From Fluviibacter sp041311015 (GTDB taxonomy: Bacteria > Pseudomonadota > Gammaproteobacteria > Burkholderiales > Rhodocyclaceae): a DNA stretch of 23,397 nucleotides. The notes beneath the pieces were generated by a model. That model was not told where the DNA came from. It saw nothing but the letters and a program-made list of their open reading frames with translations, and ran no database searches. A program made the translations under genes and the position numbers. The stretch lies in assembly GCA_041311015.1 (NCBI GenBank), contig JBFYKG010000015.1, forward strand, positions 1 to 23,397, read 5' to 3'. Shown here piece after piece: positions 8,041 to 16,548 of the stretch. Positions within the stretch are counted from its first letter, which is position 1, and the number at the start of each line of letters is the position of its first letter.

Positions 8041-10074
8041 TCAGCCACGGCGGGCACTGACCACGCCGTTGACCTGCTGGATGTAATGCAATGCCTGATT
8101 GAGCCGCTTGAGGTCGACGACTTCCACCGTAAAGGCCATTTCGGCGGCGCCCTGCTTTGACTGTGTTCGGACCGCCGTAACGTTTACCCGCTCGCGGGCC
8201 AGCACATCGGAGATGTCACGCAACAAGCCCTGTCGATCCTGGGCATCGACCAGAATATCCACGGCATAGACATCGGTCGGGCCTGTATCAGGCGCAGCCT
8301 GCGACCAATCGGCATCAATCACCCGTTCCGGGTGCAACGCCGCCACATGCTGAAAGCTGGGGCAATCCTGCCGGTGCACCGAGATGCCCTTTTCGCGCGT
8401 CACAAAGCCCTGGATCAGATCGGGCGGGACGGGCTTACAGCATCGGGCCATCTGCGTCATTAACTGGTCGACACCGACAATCAGCACCCCGCTGCCACCC
8501 TTGTGCCGGGATTGCCGCACCATTTCCTCGGGCAACATATCGGGCAACGGCAACTCATGCTGTTCGGTATCGACAACCTTGACGGGTTCATCGGGGATAT
8601 CCTGACTGGCAAACCAGGCGCGTACCTTGGTACGTGCTGATTTCGTCATCAGATAACCCTGCTGCGGGTTAAGCCAGTCGCGCGACGGACCGCCCTCTTT
8701 GGCAGAAACGATTTCAACACGCTGACCGGTCTTCAGCGGGGTGGTTAACGGTACGAGGGCACCATCCACCTTGGCACCGCGGCAGCGATGTCCCAGTTCG
8801 GTATGCACGCGGTACGCAAAATCAACCGGTGTCGAACCGACAGGCAAATCGACGACACGACCTTGTGGCGTAAAGACATACAGGGTGTCGTCCAGCGCGG
8901 CTTCGCGGTAATGCTTCTGCCAGTCGCGACTATCGCCAATATCTTCGCGCCAGTTCAGTAACTGCCGCAGTAACGCAATCTTGTCATCATAGCTGCCGCC
9001 ACTCCGGGCGCCTTCCTTGTAACGCCAGTGCGCAGCGACTCCTAATTCGGCATGCCGGTGCATGTCGTGGGTACGGATCTGGATCTCGAGGGCACGTCCA
9101 TCCTCGCACTGCACGGCAGTGTGCAGCGAGCGGTAGTCGTTTCCTTTGGGCTGCGAGATGTAATCATCAAACTCCGACGGAATGGGTGTCCAGATCTGAT
9201 GGACATAGCCCAGTGCCGTATAGCAGTCGGCCACGGTATCTACAATGATGCGCAATGCCCGCACATCGTAGAGCTCAGTGAAATCGAGCGCCTTGCGCTG
9301 CATCTTATTCCAGATGCTGTAGATATGCTTCGGCCGGCCATAGACGTCGGCCTCAACGCCCCGCTCGTGCAATGCCGCCTTGACCCGTTCAACGGCATTC
9401 GCAATAAAGCTTTCTCGCTCCAGTCGTTTCTCGTCAAGTTTGCGGGCGATTTCCCGATAGGTATCCGGATGGAGAAACCGGAACGACAGATCTTCCAGCT
9501 CCCACTTTAGTTCCCAGACACCGAGCCGGTTAGCCAGCGGTGCCAGCAGGTCGAGGGTTTCGCGGGCAACGCCGAGCCGTGCCGGATCCGGAAAGCGGGC
9601 ATAGTAGCGCAGGGTCTGTGTCCGGGAGGCCAACCTGAGCAGTACGACGCGCACGTCTTCCACCATGGCCAGCAGCATCTTGCGGAGAATTTCGACCTGC
9701 GCCTTCAGATCCTGCGGATTCAGAACCGCATCCGACGCAAAGCCCTGGGTCATCGGCCGCATCTGGTTGAGTTTGAATAACCCCCGCACCAGACGGGAAA
9801 CATCGGAGCCGTATTGCTGCTCGAAAGACGCCCGCTCGAAATCAGGTTGATTGGGCAGTGCAAACAATAGGGCTGCCGCACGCGCCGTGGCATCGAGGCG
9901 CAATTCTGCGGCCAGCATGGCCATACCCACCGCGTGCTGCCAGACCGGCTCGCCAGTCCCCAGCAGCGCTTCGCCATAGGCCGTGTACGCTACCCGGGCA
10001 ACCGATTCCAGCCACGGACGCTGTCCGGGCTCCAGATCGTTCCAGACCGATTCCGGCAGCAACGCGTCAGGCAT
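8041..10074 (-). CDS. relA: GTP pyrophosphokinase RelA, (p)ppGpp synthetase I
   Basis: RelA senses uncharged tRNA on the ribosome and makes (p)ppGpp from ATP and GTP or GDP. I chose ATG 10074: it follows TGGAG at 7-base spacing, overlaps the upstream stop by 8 bases and gives 677 residues (E. coli RelA 744). Residues ~20-200 are a hydrolase-like HD domain in which the usual HD motif reads FALPN (71-75), so degradation of ppGpp is not expected. The synthetase spans ~215-355: GRPKHIYSIW (246-255), EFDD (301-304, the RelA-type acidic motif, not the RXKD of SpoT) and YRSLHTAVQ. A TGS domain follows (VFTPQGRVVDLPVGSTP region), then the Cys-rich zinc-finger region with ARCCKPVPPD and HRQDCPSF, and a C-terminal ACT/RRM domain ending VVSARRG. 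It is the last gene of the lolF-to-relA block and lies directly before ppk2. Confidence 0.96.
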   Translation of the reverse strand: MPDALLPESVWNDLEPGQRPWLESVARVAYTAYGEALLGTGEPVWQHAVGMAMLAAELRLDATARAAALLFALPNQPDFERASFEQQYGSDVSRLVRGLFKLNQMRPMTQGFASDAVLNPQDLKAQVEILRKMLLAMVEDVRVVLLRLASRTQTLRYYARFPDPARLGVARETLDLLAPLANRLGVWELKWELEDLSFRFLHPDTYREIARKLDEKRLERESFIANAVERVKAALHERGVEADVYGRPKHIYSIWNKMQRKALDFTELYDVRALRIIVDTVADCYTALGYVHQIWTPIPSEFDDYISQPKGNDYRSLHTAVQCEDGRALEIQIRTHDMHRHAELGVAAHWRYKEGARSGGSYDDKIALLRQLLNWREDIGDSRDWQKHYREAALDDTLYVFTPQGRVVDLPVGSTPVDFAYRVHTELGHRCRGAKVDGALVPLTTPLKTGQRVEIVSAKEGGPSRDWLNPQQGYLMTKSARTKVRAWFASQDIPDEPVKVVDTEQHELPLPDMLPEEMVRQSRHKGGSGVLIVGVDQLMTQMARCCKPVPPDLIQGFVTREKGISVHRQDCPSFQHVAALHPERVIDADWSQAAPDTGPTDVYAVDILVDAQDRQGLLRDISDVLARERVNVTAVRTQSKQGAAEMAFTVEVVDLKRLNQALHYIQQVNGVVSARRG

Positions 10075-10960
10075 CCGGCGACTCCAGGAAACGCCGCACA
10101 ATCGCCACCTGATCATCGGACATGAACATCGGTGCATGGCCCACACCGTCAATCGTTGCCAGCGTCGCGCGCGGCCCACGTTCGGTCATCGCCTGCGCCG
10201 TCTCCACACTGAGCAGATCGGAGTTGCCCCCGCGAACGAGCAGCGTGCGACAGCGGATCCGGTCATAGATCGGCCACAGATCGACCGCACCCCCCAGCAG
10301 TGCCTGTTTAAGCGGTTGGCCAATAAGACGATCGTAATTGAAGCGGACACCCCCGGTAGGCAACGGCTTGAACGTGCTGGCGAAGAGCGCCTGCCAATCG
10401 GCCTCGGTCGACAGCGCAAAAGGTGCAAAGATTACCCGCGCATAGCGCTGCGCTGTTTCCAGGTCAGCAAACTCGTAGGGATGCCCTACGTAACCGGCAA
10501 TCCGCTCGAGGGCTTCAATCGATAAGGTGGTACCCACATCATTCAGAATCAACCGGCGGATGGGCGAACGCGGCTGTCCGGCAAGCAGCATCCCAATCAA
10601 GCCGCCCATGGAGGTTCCCAGCCAATCAACCGTTTCCACATTCAGGCGCGCTATCAACGTCACCATATCGGCCGCATAGGTCAGATTGTTGTAGGCCATC
10701 GGCTCGGGATGGTAATCACTCTCGCCCCGCCCAACCACATCCGGGGCAATGACCCGATAGTCCGATGACAGCGCATGGGCAACATGACAGAAATCGAGAC
10801 TATTGCGGGTCAGGCCATGAACACACATCAGCACCCGTGGGTTCGATGAATCTCCCCACGAACGGTAGGCCATCCGGTACAGACCGGTCGCACCGCCACA
10901 AAGCACCGTATGCAATGAACCTGCTGATTCCGATGTCGTATCCACCCGGTTTCCTTTCAT
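10067..10960 (-). CDS. Alpha/beta-fold hydrolase
   Basis: This 297-residue cytoplasmic protein has a complete alpha/beta-hydrolase triad. The oxyanion HG is at 48-49 (CVHGLTRNSLDF), the nucleophile elbow GTSMGG has Ser117, the acid is probably Asp248 (VRGGNSDLLS), and the histidine is His275 in GVGHAPMF. The stretch PDVVGRGESDY (73-83) is the usual post-strand-4 motif of this superfamily. Substrate is unknown; esterase, thioesterase or C-C hydrolase activities are all possible. ATG 10960 overlaps the comEC stop by four bases (ATGA), and its own stop overlaps the relA start by eight, so it is locked between them by translational coupling. No signal peptide is visible. The superfamily call is firm, the function is open. 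Confidence 0.9.
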   Translation of the reverse strand: MKGNRVDTTSESAGSLHTVLCGGATGLYRMAYRSWGDSSNPRVLMCVHGLTRNSLDFCHVAHALSSDYRVIAPDVVGRGESDYHPEPMAYNNLTYAADMVTLIARLNVETVDWLGTSMGGLIGMLLAGQPRSPIRRLILNDVGTTLSIEALERIAGYVGHPYEFADLETAQRYARVIFAPFALSTEADWQALFASTFKPLPTGGVRFNYDRLIGQPLKQALLGGAVDLWPIYDRIRCRTLLVRGGNSDLLSVETAQAMTERGPRATLATIDGVGHAPMFMSDDQVAIVRRFLESPDA

Positions 10961-13365
10961 TCCTGAGCCTGCACCGACCCGGCCTCGGGCCGATCCATCC
11001 AGTACCGTCGACGTGTCTCGCGGTAGGCCTGGATATCGAGCCCGGGGAGATCCACGCGGATCATGCCGCCGGTATCTGTACGCAACACCCTAATCTTACG
11101 CGCTTCATAGGCTGCCATCACCTCCGGCTTGGGGTGCCGGTACCGGTTGCGGTAGCCTACCGGCACAATCACCACCTCAGGCGAGACGGCATCCACAAAG
11201 GCCGCTGTCGAGCTGGTGCCGCTACCGTGATGTGGCACCAACATCACGTCGCTATGCGACAAACCATGGTCGATCAGCCATGACTCATCCGGCGCCTCGA
11301 TGTCCGAAGTCAGCAACATTGTCCGGCCGCCGGCACTTACCCGCATGACACAGCTCTGGTGGTTGGAATCCAGGTCTTTGTCACGGCCTGCCACCGTGGG
11401 GTACAGAAATTCGAATGTCACCCCATCCCAGCTCCAGGATTGTCCCATCGCACAGGTCTGTGACCGGACACCGGGCACCAAGCTGGCAAACCGGGTATCC
11501 GGCGCATCAGCGACCCAACCGACCGGCATCGATTCAAGTACCGACTGAGCGCCGCCGGAGTGATCGGTATCACGGTGTGTCACCACCAGGCCATCCAACC
11601 GGTCTACCCCGATAGCGCGCAGATAAGGCACGATCACCCGATCACCCGCGTCGGCCACGCTGCTGAAATAGGGCCCCGTATCGTAAAGCAGCGTATGTCG
11701 CTGCGTGCGCACCACAACGGCCAGCCCCTGCCCGACATCCAGCACCTCGATCCGGGCATGACCGGCCGGCAATTGCGCCGTCTGCGGCCAGACAAGCGGA
11801 AGACACAGGAAGATCGCCATCCAGCGTCCGGGCAACCCGGCCGGCATCAGCCACCAGAGCGCGCCCAACAACGCCAACATGAACACCAGCGGGGTTGGTA
11901 CGGGGGCGTGCCAGATGGCCACCGGCAACGATGCGGACCATGTCAGCAGGGTCATTAGAGGGGACAGCAAGGCATCTGCGAGCACAAGAAGGCCATCCCA
12001 GGGCACGACCAGGGCCAGAATGGTCAACGGGGTCACGACCCCGCTCACCCACGGAATAGCCACCGCATTAGTCAGCGGGGAAATCAGTGAAAACTGGCTG
12101 AAGAACAGCAACAGAAACGGCAGCGTGCCGATCGTCACCGCCCACTGGGTACGACCAAAGCCACGCATCCACCGGCGTAGACGTTGTCCGATTGATGCCT
12201 GTTCGTCCTCGCCGCCATGTTCGGCGAGGGCTGCCCAAAGAAGCAAACCGACCGCCGTAAACGACAACCAGAAGCCCGGGCTCATGCCCGCCCAGGGATC
12301 AAACAACAGAACAACCACCAGCGCCAGCGACAGGATTCTGAACGGTGAGACATGCCGCCCCGTCAGCACGGCCAGCGCCCCCACGCTCAACATGAACAGG
12401 GTACGCAAGGCGGGAATCCCTGCGCCTGCAATCAGGGTATAAAACGCCGCGGCAAACCAGCCACAGAAAATACCCGCCCGCTGGGCAGGCATACGTGCAG
12501 CCAATGCTGGCAGCCGACGCCAAAAGAACGCCACCAGCACTGCAACCAGCCCCGAGAACAGGGTGACATGCAGGCCCGAGATCGACATCAGGTGCGTGGT
12601 GCCGGTTTTAGCGAAGACCTGCCACAGATCACCGGGAATGGCCTTCTGGTCGCCAATCGCCAGGGCCGTCAGAATGCCCGCATCCGGGTAGGCATCTGGC
12701 GGCAGGATTTGCTCGAAACGCTCGCGAATCCGGTAACGCAGTCTGGCAATCAGCGTGGTGGGCGTTGCGACAAACGCATCTAACCGCGCTCCTGACCGGA
12801 CGTACCCGGTGGCACGCACCCCCATTTCAAAGAGACGTGCTTCAGCATCATAGCCATGGGGATTCGCCAGCCCATGCGGCCGCTTCAGACGCACCGTCAG
12901 TGACCAGCGTTCACCCGGCTGGAAATTTCGGGGAATGGCATCATCCACAAACTCGCCATCGGCATCCTTCTGCCACACCGAGAGCTGGATTAATTCGGGA
13001 ATGTTATACCGCCCCGCTGCCTGTTCAACGCGAAAGAGAAAGCGCTGGCCACGTACCGTACGATCCGGGAGACTATCGACCACCCCAGTGATCTGGAGAT
13101 TTCTGCCCATAGCGGCTTCCGGCAATTCATCGGCCAGCACCATCGTACTTCGCCAACAGGTATAACTGACCCCCGACAGGAAGGCACCGGTCAGGATCAG
13201 CGCAAAAAGCCAGCGCCGGTTGACGGATGCCCCACGTGTTACGTGCAACAGGACCAGCAAAGTCAGCGTCGATAACGCAAGACAGAGAACGCCCCAGGGC
13301 AAGGCCGGGATATCCGGCAACCACTGACAGACCAGAATGCCTGCGGCAAAAGATAGGAGCGGCAT
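10957..13365 (-). CDS. comEC: DNA internalisation protein ComEC/Rec2
   Basis: ComEC forms the inner-membrane channel that takes up single-stranded DNA during natural transformation. The 802-residue length is typical. N-terminal membrane spans (about 1-70) flank a soluble OB-fold-type domain (DUF4131) at about 75-200 that contains GVVDSLPDRTVRGQRFLFRVE. The membrane Competence domain spans about 220-520 and begins ILTALAIGDQKAIPGDLWQVFAKTGTTHLMSISGLHV. A C-terminal metallo-beta-lactamase-like domain (about 540-775) holds the metal motif HRDTDH at 597-602 and a later VPHHGSGTSSTAAF, consistent with a nuclease that degrades the non-transported strand. ATG 13365 lies 17 bases after the lolD stop. 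The 3' end overlaps the hydrolase gene. No other competence genes (pilQ, comEA) are in the window, so transformability is only suggested. Confidence 0.96.
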   Translation of the reverse strand: MPLLSFAAGILVCQWLPDIPALPWGVLCLALSTLTLLVLLHVTRGASVNRRWLFALILTGAFLSGVSYTCWRSTMVLADELPEAAMGRNLQITGVVDSLPDRTVRGQRFLFRVEQAAGRYNIPELIQLSVWQKDADGEFVDDAIPRNFQPGERWSLTVRLKRPHGLANPHGYDAEARLFEMGVRATGYVRSGARLDAFVATPTTLIARLRYRIRERFEQILPPDAYPDAGILTALAIGDQKAIPGDLWQVFAKTGTTHLMSISGLHVTLFSGLVAVLVAFFWRRLPALAARMPAQRAGIFCGWFAAAFYTLIAGAGIPALRTLFMLSVGALAVLTGRHVSPFRILSLALVVVLLFDPWAGMSPGFWLSFTAVGLLLWAALAEHGGEDEQASIGQRLRRWMRGFGRTQWAVTIGTLPFLLLFFSQFSLISPLTNAVAIPWVSGVVTPLTILALVVPWDGLLVLADALLSPLMTLLTWSASLPVAIWHAPVPTPLVFMLALLGALWWLMPAGLPGRWMAIFLCLPLVWPQTAQLPAGHARIEVLDVGQGLAVVVRTQRHTLLYDTGPYFSSVADAGDRVIVPYLRAIGVDRLDGLVVTHRDTDHSGGAQSVLESMPVGWVADAPDTRFASLVPGVRSQTCAMGQSWSWDGVTFEFLYPTVAGRDKDLDSNHQSCVMRVSAGGRTMLLTSDIEAPDESWLIDHGLSHSDVMLVPHHGSGTSSTAAFVDAVSPEVVIVPVGYRNRYRHPKPEVMAAYEARKIRVLRTDTGGMIRVDLPGLDIQAYRETRRRYWMDRPEAGSVQAQE

Positions 13366-13382
13366 CTTGCAGCCGGAGATGC

Positions 13383-14093
13383 CTAGAACGCAGTACCGCT
13401 CAGCACACCGTCCTGCAGGCGTAGCGTCCGATCAAGCTGCGCCGCCAGATCCGGATCGTGCGACACCAGCACAAAGGCCACGCCAGACTGCACACTCAGC
13501 TCGCGAAACACGGCAAAGACCTGAGCCGCAGTCTGCCTATCCAGATTACCGGTTGGCTCATCCGCCAGCACACAGGCCGGCCGTGTTACAAGCGCCCGGG
13601 CGACCGACGTGCGTTGACGCTCGCCGCCCGACAGGGCTGATGGCGTATGCAGCAGCCGATGTCCGAGGCCTACCCGTTCCAGCCATTCACGTGCTTCGGC
13701 TTCGGCGTCGTCTTTTGGCAAGCCGCGCACCCGGAGTGGCATGGCCACGTTTTCCAGGGCGGTAAATTCAGGCAACAGATGGTGGTGCTGATACACAAAG
13801 CCCATATGACGATTACGCCACTGCCCACGTTCCTTTTCCGACATGCCCTGCCAGCTCCGGCCGGCAATCAGCACATCGCCCGAGGTCGGCTGATCCAGCC
13901 CGCCCAGGAGATGCAGAAACGTACTCTTGCCGGAACCCGATGCCCCCACAATCGCCACCGATTCACCCGCGTTCAGCTCAAAGGAAACATCCTTCAGAAC
14001 ACACACATCCTCCGAACTCCCCGCATACACCTTGGTGAGATTCCGGCACGACAGCACGGTGCTTGTATCCGACCCGGCCATCACATTACTCAT
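13383..14093 (-). CDS. lolD: Lipoprotein-releasing ABC transporter ATP-binding protein LolD
   Basis: LolD powers extraction of outer-membrane lipoproteins from the inner membrane and hand-over to LolA. The 236-residue protein has all ABC motifs: Walker A GASGSGKST (50-58), Q-loop YQHHHLLPEFTALENVAMPL (Gln102), signature LSGGERQR (154-161), Walker B CVLADEPTGNLD (174-185) and switch SHD (211-213). The Q-loop region LLPEFTALENVAMPL is characteristic of the LolD/FtsE/MacB group, and the adjoining LolC/E-type permease selects LolD. ATG 14093 overlaps the permease stop (ATGAGTAA), which is consistent with a coupled two-gene operon. ABC signature and catalytic residues are intact. Confidence 0.95.
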   Translation of the reverse strand: MSNVMAGSDTSTVLSCRNLTKVYAGSSEDVCVLKDVSFELNAGESVAIVGASGSGKSTFLHLLGGLDQPTSGDVLIAGRSWQGMSEKERGQWRNRHMGFVYQHHHLLPEFTALENVAMPLRVRGLPKDDAEAEAREWLERVGLGHRLLHTPSALSGGERQRTSVARALVTRPACVLADEPTGNLDRQTAAQVFAVFRELSVQSGVAFVLVSHDPDLAAQLDRTLRLQDGVLSGTAF

Positions 14094-15381
14094 GACGCAG
14101 TGCCTCCGCAGGTTGTACCCGTGCCGCGCGCAAACTGGGGTACAGCGTTGCCAGCAAGGTCAGCACAAAGGCCGTAATCGAAATGGTGATCACGTCATGC
14201 CATTGCAGATCCGATGGCAGCTCCGAGATGAAATAGATTTCGCGGGAAAGGAAGTGCACCCCGAAAAGTCGCTCGATGGCAGGGACCACCGTATCGATAT
14301 TCAGCGCCAGGGCAACGCCACCCGCAACACCGAGCCCCAGACCGATCAGACCGATCAGCGCACCCTGCACCATAAAGATCAGCGCGATGCTGCCACGGCT
14401 GGCACCCAGCGTTCTCAGAATTGCAATGTCTCCCCGCTTATCGGTTACGGCCATCACCAGGGTTGAAACGATATTGAAGGCGGCCACGGCCACAATCAGG
14501 AACAGGATCAGGAACATCATGCGTTTTTCGATCTGCACCGCACGGAAGAAGTTGGCATGCTTGCGGCTCCAGTCGATCAGAAAGGCCGGCTCATCGAGTC
14601 GGGGCGCCAGCTCGCGGGCGATGCGGGGCGAATTAAAGGGGTCATCCACCTTCAGTCGCACGCCGGACACGCTCTGCCCCAGACGGAATAACACCTGAGC
14701 ATCCTTGAGATCAATCAGCGCCAGCCCGCTGTCATATTCATACATACCAAAGTCGAAGATGCCCCCCACTTCGAAACTCTTGATACGCGGAATCACCCCG
14801 GCCGGTGTGACCACGCCTTCTGGCGCTATCAGCGTAATGCGATCACCAGTGACCACGCCGAGCGCCTTGGCCAGATCCGAACCGAGCACGATCCTGAAGG
14901 CGCCGGGCTGCAAGGAATCCAGAGAACCGGATTTCATATGTGTTGCAAAGTCGGCCACGGTATTTTCCAGCGCCGGGTCAATCCCGCGAACCACAGCGCC
15001 ACGAACGCCGCTACCCGGCATCATGGGGCTGTCACCGCGCGCCTGATTCAATCCGTTGAGCATCACCTGCCCCTGCACATACGGTGCGGCGGCCAGCACC
15101 TGGGGCAGCTCACGGCTCTGATCTGCCACGCGTCGCCAATCCGTAATGGCGCCATCCATCCCGACCACCTCAATATGCGAGGTCACACCCAGGATGCGCG
15201 AACGGAGCTCTTTCTGGAATCCGTTCATCACCGACAACACGACGATGAGCGCGGCCACACCCAGCGCAATGCCCGCCATCGACAAACCGGAGATGAACGA
15301 TATGAAGCGATTATCCTGGCCGATCTGACGACGGCTACGGACGTACCTCAGACCGATCCATAATTGAAAAGGAATTTTCAC
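14086..15381 (-). CDS. lolC: Lipoprotein-releasing ABC transporter permease, LolC/LolE (LolF) family
   Basis: This is the membrane subunit of the Lol transporter. I chose GTG 15381, which gives MKIPFQLWIGLRYVRSRR, the family's short N-terminus before the first helix. An earlier in-frame GTG at 15402 adds seven residues; neither has a good Shine-Dalgarno. The 431-residue protein has one N-terminal helix (about 24-55, FISFISGLSMAGIALGVAALIVVLSVMNGF), then a large periplasmic domain (about 60-280). Three C-terminal helices form the FtsX domain, including MMFLILFLIVAVAAFNIVSTLV, and this is followed by TDKRGDIAILRTLGAS, the coupling-helix motif conserved in LolC/E. It overlaps lolD by 8 bases. 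Only one permease gene is present, so a homodimeric LolF-type arrangement is likely unless a second permease lies elsewhere. Confidence 0.93.
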   Translation of the reverse strand: MKIPFQLWIGLRYVRSRRQIGQDNRFISFISGLSMAGIALGVAALIVVLSVMNGFQKELRSRILGVTSHIEVVGMDGAITDWRRVADQSRELPQVLAAAPYVQGQVMLNGLNQARGDSPMMPGSGVRGAVVRGIDPALENTVADFATHMKSGSLDSLQPGAFRIVLGSDLAKALGVVTGDRITLIAPEGVVTPAGVIPRIKSFEVGGIFDFGMYEYDSGLALIDLKDAQVLFRLGQSVSGVRLKVDDPFNSPRIARELAPRLDEPAFLIDWSRKHANFFRAVQIEKRMMFLILFLIVAVAAFNIVSTLVMAVTDKRGDIAILRTLGASRGSIALIFMVQGALIGLIGLGLGVAGGVALALNIDTVVPAIERLFGVHFLSREIYFISELPSDLQWHDVITISITAFVLTLLATLYPSLRAARVQPAEALRHE

Positions 15382-15424
15382 GATCAGACGTGCAAAAAGC
15401 ACGGAAATGCAGCAAAGTCGCTAT

Positions 15425-15433
15425 GCTACACTC
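15425..15433 (+). promoter_or_regulatory. Weak extended -10 candidate for the rpfE-type gene
   Basis: TGCTACACT fits an extended -10 (TGn followed by TACACT) 39 bases before the chosen start at 15472. No -35 is apparent at the expected distance. It sits in the short spacer shared with the divergent lolC-type gene. Motif-only evidence. Confidence 0.22.
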
Positions 15434-15471
15434 GATTCGACCTTCCCACCTCGAGCCTTGCCCTGCCTGCC

Positions 15472-16548
15472 ATGCATCTGACCCTGTTTGTCCCTGATCT
15501 GTTATGGCCAGATATCGACGATACGTCCGCCTTCGAGATCCCGGGCACGACTGCACTGACCCGGGTACTGGCCACAGCAGCGCGAACAGAATCGGCCCTG
15601 TCGCCGACCGGCTCGTGGGAAAGCTGTCTGGCCGCCCTCCTTGGATTTGATGGCCCTCAGGCCCCTCTGGCACAGTGCCGGGCACGCGGCGACAGCCTGG
15701 GCGATCTACCCGCAGACTGCCGACTGCTCTGCGCCGACCCCGTCAATCTGGATTTTGTCCAGCAATCGTTGATCCTCTCCCCGATCCACGCCGACACGCT
15801 GGCACCGGGTGACATGACCGCACTGATCGCCAGTCTGAATGAAGAATTCCGGACCGAGGGCCGTTTTGTTTCGGCAGATGCCCCGGCCCCGATCAATCAT
15901 GCTTACTTTATTCCCGCAGATAACGGCACCGTCTTTCCGGACCTGGCCGCAACCAGCCGCCTGGCCGGCCGCCGGATTGATGCCGACCAGACGCGTCAGA
16001 TCCTCGACCGGCAAAGTCTGCAATGGCTCAACCGGATCCAAATGTGCCTGAATGACCACCCCGTCAATGCCGCCCGTGACGCGAAAGGCCTCCCCCGGAT
16101 TAATAGTCTCTGGCCCTGGGGCACCGGTGCCTTGACCACAACGCCACCTGTCCGGTTCAGCAGCGCTGCCGGCACAGGTGCCATGCTCCGTGGCCTCTGC
16201 ATGAGCACAGGCACGCCCTGGCAACCACAGCCGCAGTTTCCAACCACGGCCGGCCACCACCTGATGGCCGAATTCACACCCAGCGAGGCGGTCGTCAATG
16301 ATGATCTCCCCGCCTGGCAAAACGCTCTACGTGATCTGGACAGGACCTGGGTGACGCCAGCACTCAACGCACTAACTGACAAAAACGGCTGCGTGACCTC
16401 ATTACGGATCATCAGCCCGGATGCACACCGGGTCCGGGAATGGACACTGGATCGATCCCGCCTGCAAAAACAGCGGCAGTGGTGGCAACGCTGGCTGGGC
16501 ATTCAGCCCGCCCTGCCCGGGCTGGGCGAACTGGCCCGGTCATGGTAA
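15472..16548 (+). CDS. RpfE-type protein (COG4255-like), possibly related to cofactor-independent phosphoglycerate mutase
   Basis: Function is not established. I chose ATG 15472 (358 residues) because the family begins right there with a hydrophobic MHLTLFVPDLLWP; the in-frame TTG at 15364 would add a charged tail inside the promoter spacer. The central signature, residues 184-217, includes WLNRIQMCLNDHPVN (HPVN at 196-199), GLPRIN and NSLWPWG (211-217), the hallmark of proteins annotated 'regulatory protein, RpfE type' in Xanthomonas and betaproteobacteria. An upstream block, CADPVNLDF...LNEEFRTEGRFV (88-133), is also family-typical. The HPVN-R-GL-N pattern resembles part of archaeal-type phosphoglycerate mutase (ApgM), so a phosphatase/mutase-like fold is possible; that is inference. 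The gene lies immediately before recJ and overlaps it (ATGGTAA), the same pairing known from the Xanthomonas rpf region. No signal peptide is visible. Confidence 0.82.
   Translation: MHLTLFVPDLLWPDIDDTSAFEIPGTTALTRVLATAARTESALSPTGSWESCLAALLGFDGPQAPLAQCRARGDSLGDLPADCRLLCADPVNLDFVQQSLILSPIHADTLAPGDMTALIASLNEEFRTEGRFVSADAPAPINHAYFIPADNGTVFPDLAATSRLAGRRIDADQTRQILDRQSLQWLNRIQMCLNDHPVNAARDAKGLPRINSLWPWGTGALTTTPPVRFSSAAGTGAMLRGLCMSTGTPWQPQPQFPTTAGHHLMAEFTPSEAVVNDDLPAWQNALRDLDRTWVTPALNALTDKNGCVTSLRIISPDAHRVREWTLDRSRLQKQRQWWQRWLGIQPALPGLGELARSW

Noticed and set aside
10075..10179. In-frame upstream start for relA that would add 35 residues
   Set aside because: The extension (MGRARRWQRL...) lies wholly inside the hydrolase gene, lacks family similarity, and ATG 10074 has TGGAG at good spacing.
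15364..15471. TTG start adding 36 residues to the rpfE-type protein
   Set aside because: The extension covers the promoter spacer shared with the divergent lolC-type gene and is unlike the family N-terminus.
15706..16320. 204-residue reverse open frame inside the rpfE-type gene
   Set aside because: It is antisense to a gene with a family signature, with no start signal or domain.
16440..16541. In-frame upstream start for recJ adding 34 residues
   Set aside because: It would sit inside the rpfE-type gene; ATG 16542 matches the RecJ N-terminus and the usual length.
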